Of a stretch of 5,970 nt of DNA, positions 5,700 to 5,970 are shown piece by piece. This stretch comes from Oscillospiraceae bacterium (lineage in GTDB: Bacteria > Bacillota > Clostridia > Oscillospirales > Oscillospiraceae): the NCBI GenBank assembly GCA_020025615.1, contig JAHHRT010000084.1, positions 1 through 5,970 on the forward strand, given 5' to 3'. The translations under genes and the position numbers were made by a program. Positions within the stretch are counted from its first letter, which is position 1. Each line of letters opens with the position of its first letter. The notes beneath the pieces were generated by a model that was not told the origin of the DNA, made no database searches, and worked only from the letters and a program-made list of their open reading frames with translations.

Positions 5700-5736
5700 A
5701 AACAGGCCGCTCCAATCGGAGCGGCCTGTTTCTGTT
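5700..5736 (+). terminator. Strong intrinsic terminator after the methyltransferase gene
   Basis: A perfect 14-bp stem (5700-5713 with 5718-5731) with tetraloop AATC begins 2 nt after the stop codon and is followed by TCTGTT. The core GGCCGCTCC/GGAGCGGCC is very GC-rich, and the flanking AAACA/TGTTT pairs give a T-rich 3' side. The A-rich 5' flank means it could also stop transcription arriving on the minus strand. Confidence 0.93.
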
Positions 5737-5780
5737 CTGAGGCTCTCCCTTTGGGAGCAGCGAAGCGAATCTGAATGGCA

Positions 5781-5801
5781 GTGATTGCCGGGGGCAATCA
5801 C
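5781..5801. repeat. Perfect 9-bp inverted repeat
   Basis: GTGATTGCC and GGCAATCAC flank a 3-nt GGG centre. No T run follows on either strand, so it is not a standard terminator. It is probably one module of the repeat-rich segment around it. Confidence 0.6.
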
Positions 5802-5916
5802 ACCTTGACATACTGGCACAGCGTAGGCCGTGACTGAGAGGGCGAATCTGCATTTCCGGTTTGCAGAGACTGTCAGAGTACGCACAGTACCCCAATTCTC
5901 CGATGCACCAATGTAG

Positions 5917-5936
5917 GGAATGGTCTTGACCATTCC
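5917..5936. repeat. Perfect 9-bp inverted repeat with 2-nt centre
   Basis: GGAATGGTC and GACCATTCC are separated by TT, too tight for a normal RNA loop without opening a pair, which favours a DNA-level palindrome or a slightly frayed hairpin. It overlaps the start of a second stem, CCGCG/CGCGG (5935-5951). Confidence 0.6.
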
Positions 5937-5970
5937 GCGGTACAATCGCGGATAATGAATGGCACCGAAA

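Larger units (their letters stand above)
5738..5970. repeat. Gene-free, hairpin-rich intergenic segment (candidate interspersed repeat)
   Basis: No open reading frame here has a ribosome site or recognisable protein. The segment holds at least five inverted repeats: CTCCC-TTT-GGGAG (5745-5757), GTGATTGCC-GGG-GGCAATCAC (5781-5801), TCTGCA/TGCAGA (5847-5867), GGAATGGTC-TT-GACCATTCC (5917-5936) and CCGCG/CGCGG (5935-5951). It also has two 9-nt direct repeats: GCGAATCTG (5765, 5842) and TGAATGGCA (5772, 5956). Such density suggests a small non-coding repeat family rather than chance. It runs off the window edge. Confidence 0.45.

Noticed and set aside
5805..5833. TTGACA resembling a -35 box
   Set aside because: The correctly spaced position reads CCGTGA, so there is no -10 element.
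5676..5945. 89-residue minus-strand open frame in the tail region
   Set aside because: It runs through the terminator and several inverted repeats, has no ribosome site and no domain-like pattern.

Overview
The window looks like chromosomal core DNA from a Firmicute of class Clostridia, probably the Oscillospiraceae group. The evidence is GC-rich genes separated by AT-rich promoters, strong AGGAGG-type ribosome binding sites, CCA ends encoded in the tRNA genes, an lspA-RluA/RluD pair, a solo HPr-like protein and a YpsC-type THUMP methyltransferase. The assignment rests on gene style and context, not on a database match.

Layout. At the left end, on the minus strand, lies a tRNA cluster transcribed as Gly(UCC), Arg(UCU), His(GUG) from a near-consensus sigma-A promoter (295-323). 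Upstream of it, also on the minus strand, is the operon lspA (TTG start, 2553) - RluA/RluD-family pseudouridine synthase - Cof-type HAD phosphatase. lspA and the synthase overlap by ATGA, and 6 nt separate the synthase from the HAD gene. A clear promoter (2584-2612) drives this operon. No terminator lies between the HAD stop and the tRNA promoter, so read-through into the tRNAs is likely. Before the lspA promoter is a small minus-strand HPr-like gene (2671-2904) with its own terminator.

Divergent from it, on the plus strand, is mtaB (3073-4362), a radical-SAM tRNA methylthiotransferase with an AT-rich leader. Next comes a separate transcription unit: a consensus promoter (4380-4408), a leader of about 100 nt that can fold into a three-way junction, and a THUMP-domain RNA methyltransferase (4516-5697) ending at a strong intrinsic terminator. 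The last 230 nt hold no convincing gene but carry a dense set of inverted repeats typical of an interspersed intergenic element.

Functionally the window is a translation and RNA-maturation neighbourhood: three tRNAs, a pseudouridine synthase, a tRNA methylthiotransferase and a presumed rRNA methyltransferase. It also holds the lipoprotein signal peptidase, a sugar-phosphatase-like HAD enzyme and a degenerate HPr-like regulator. I found no defence system, mobile gene, CRISPR array or evidently new multi-gene system. The points most worth a second look are non-coding: the structured leader at 4431-4491, the alternating GGGGA/TCCCC blocks at 4345-4378 and the repeat-rich tail.
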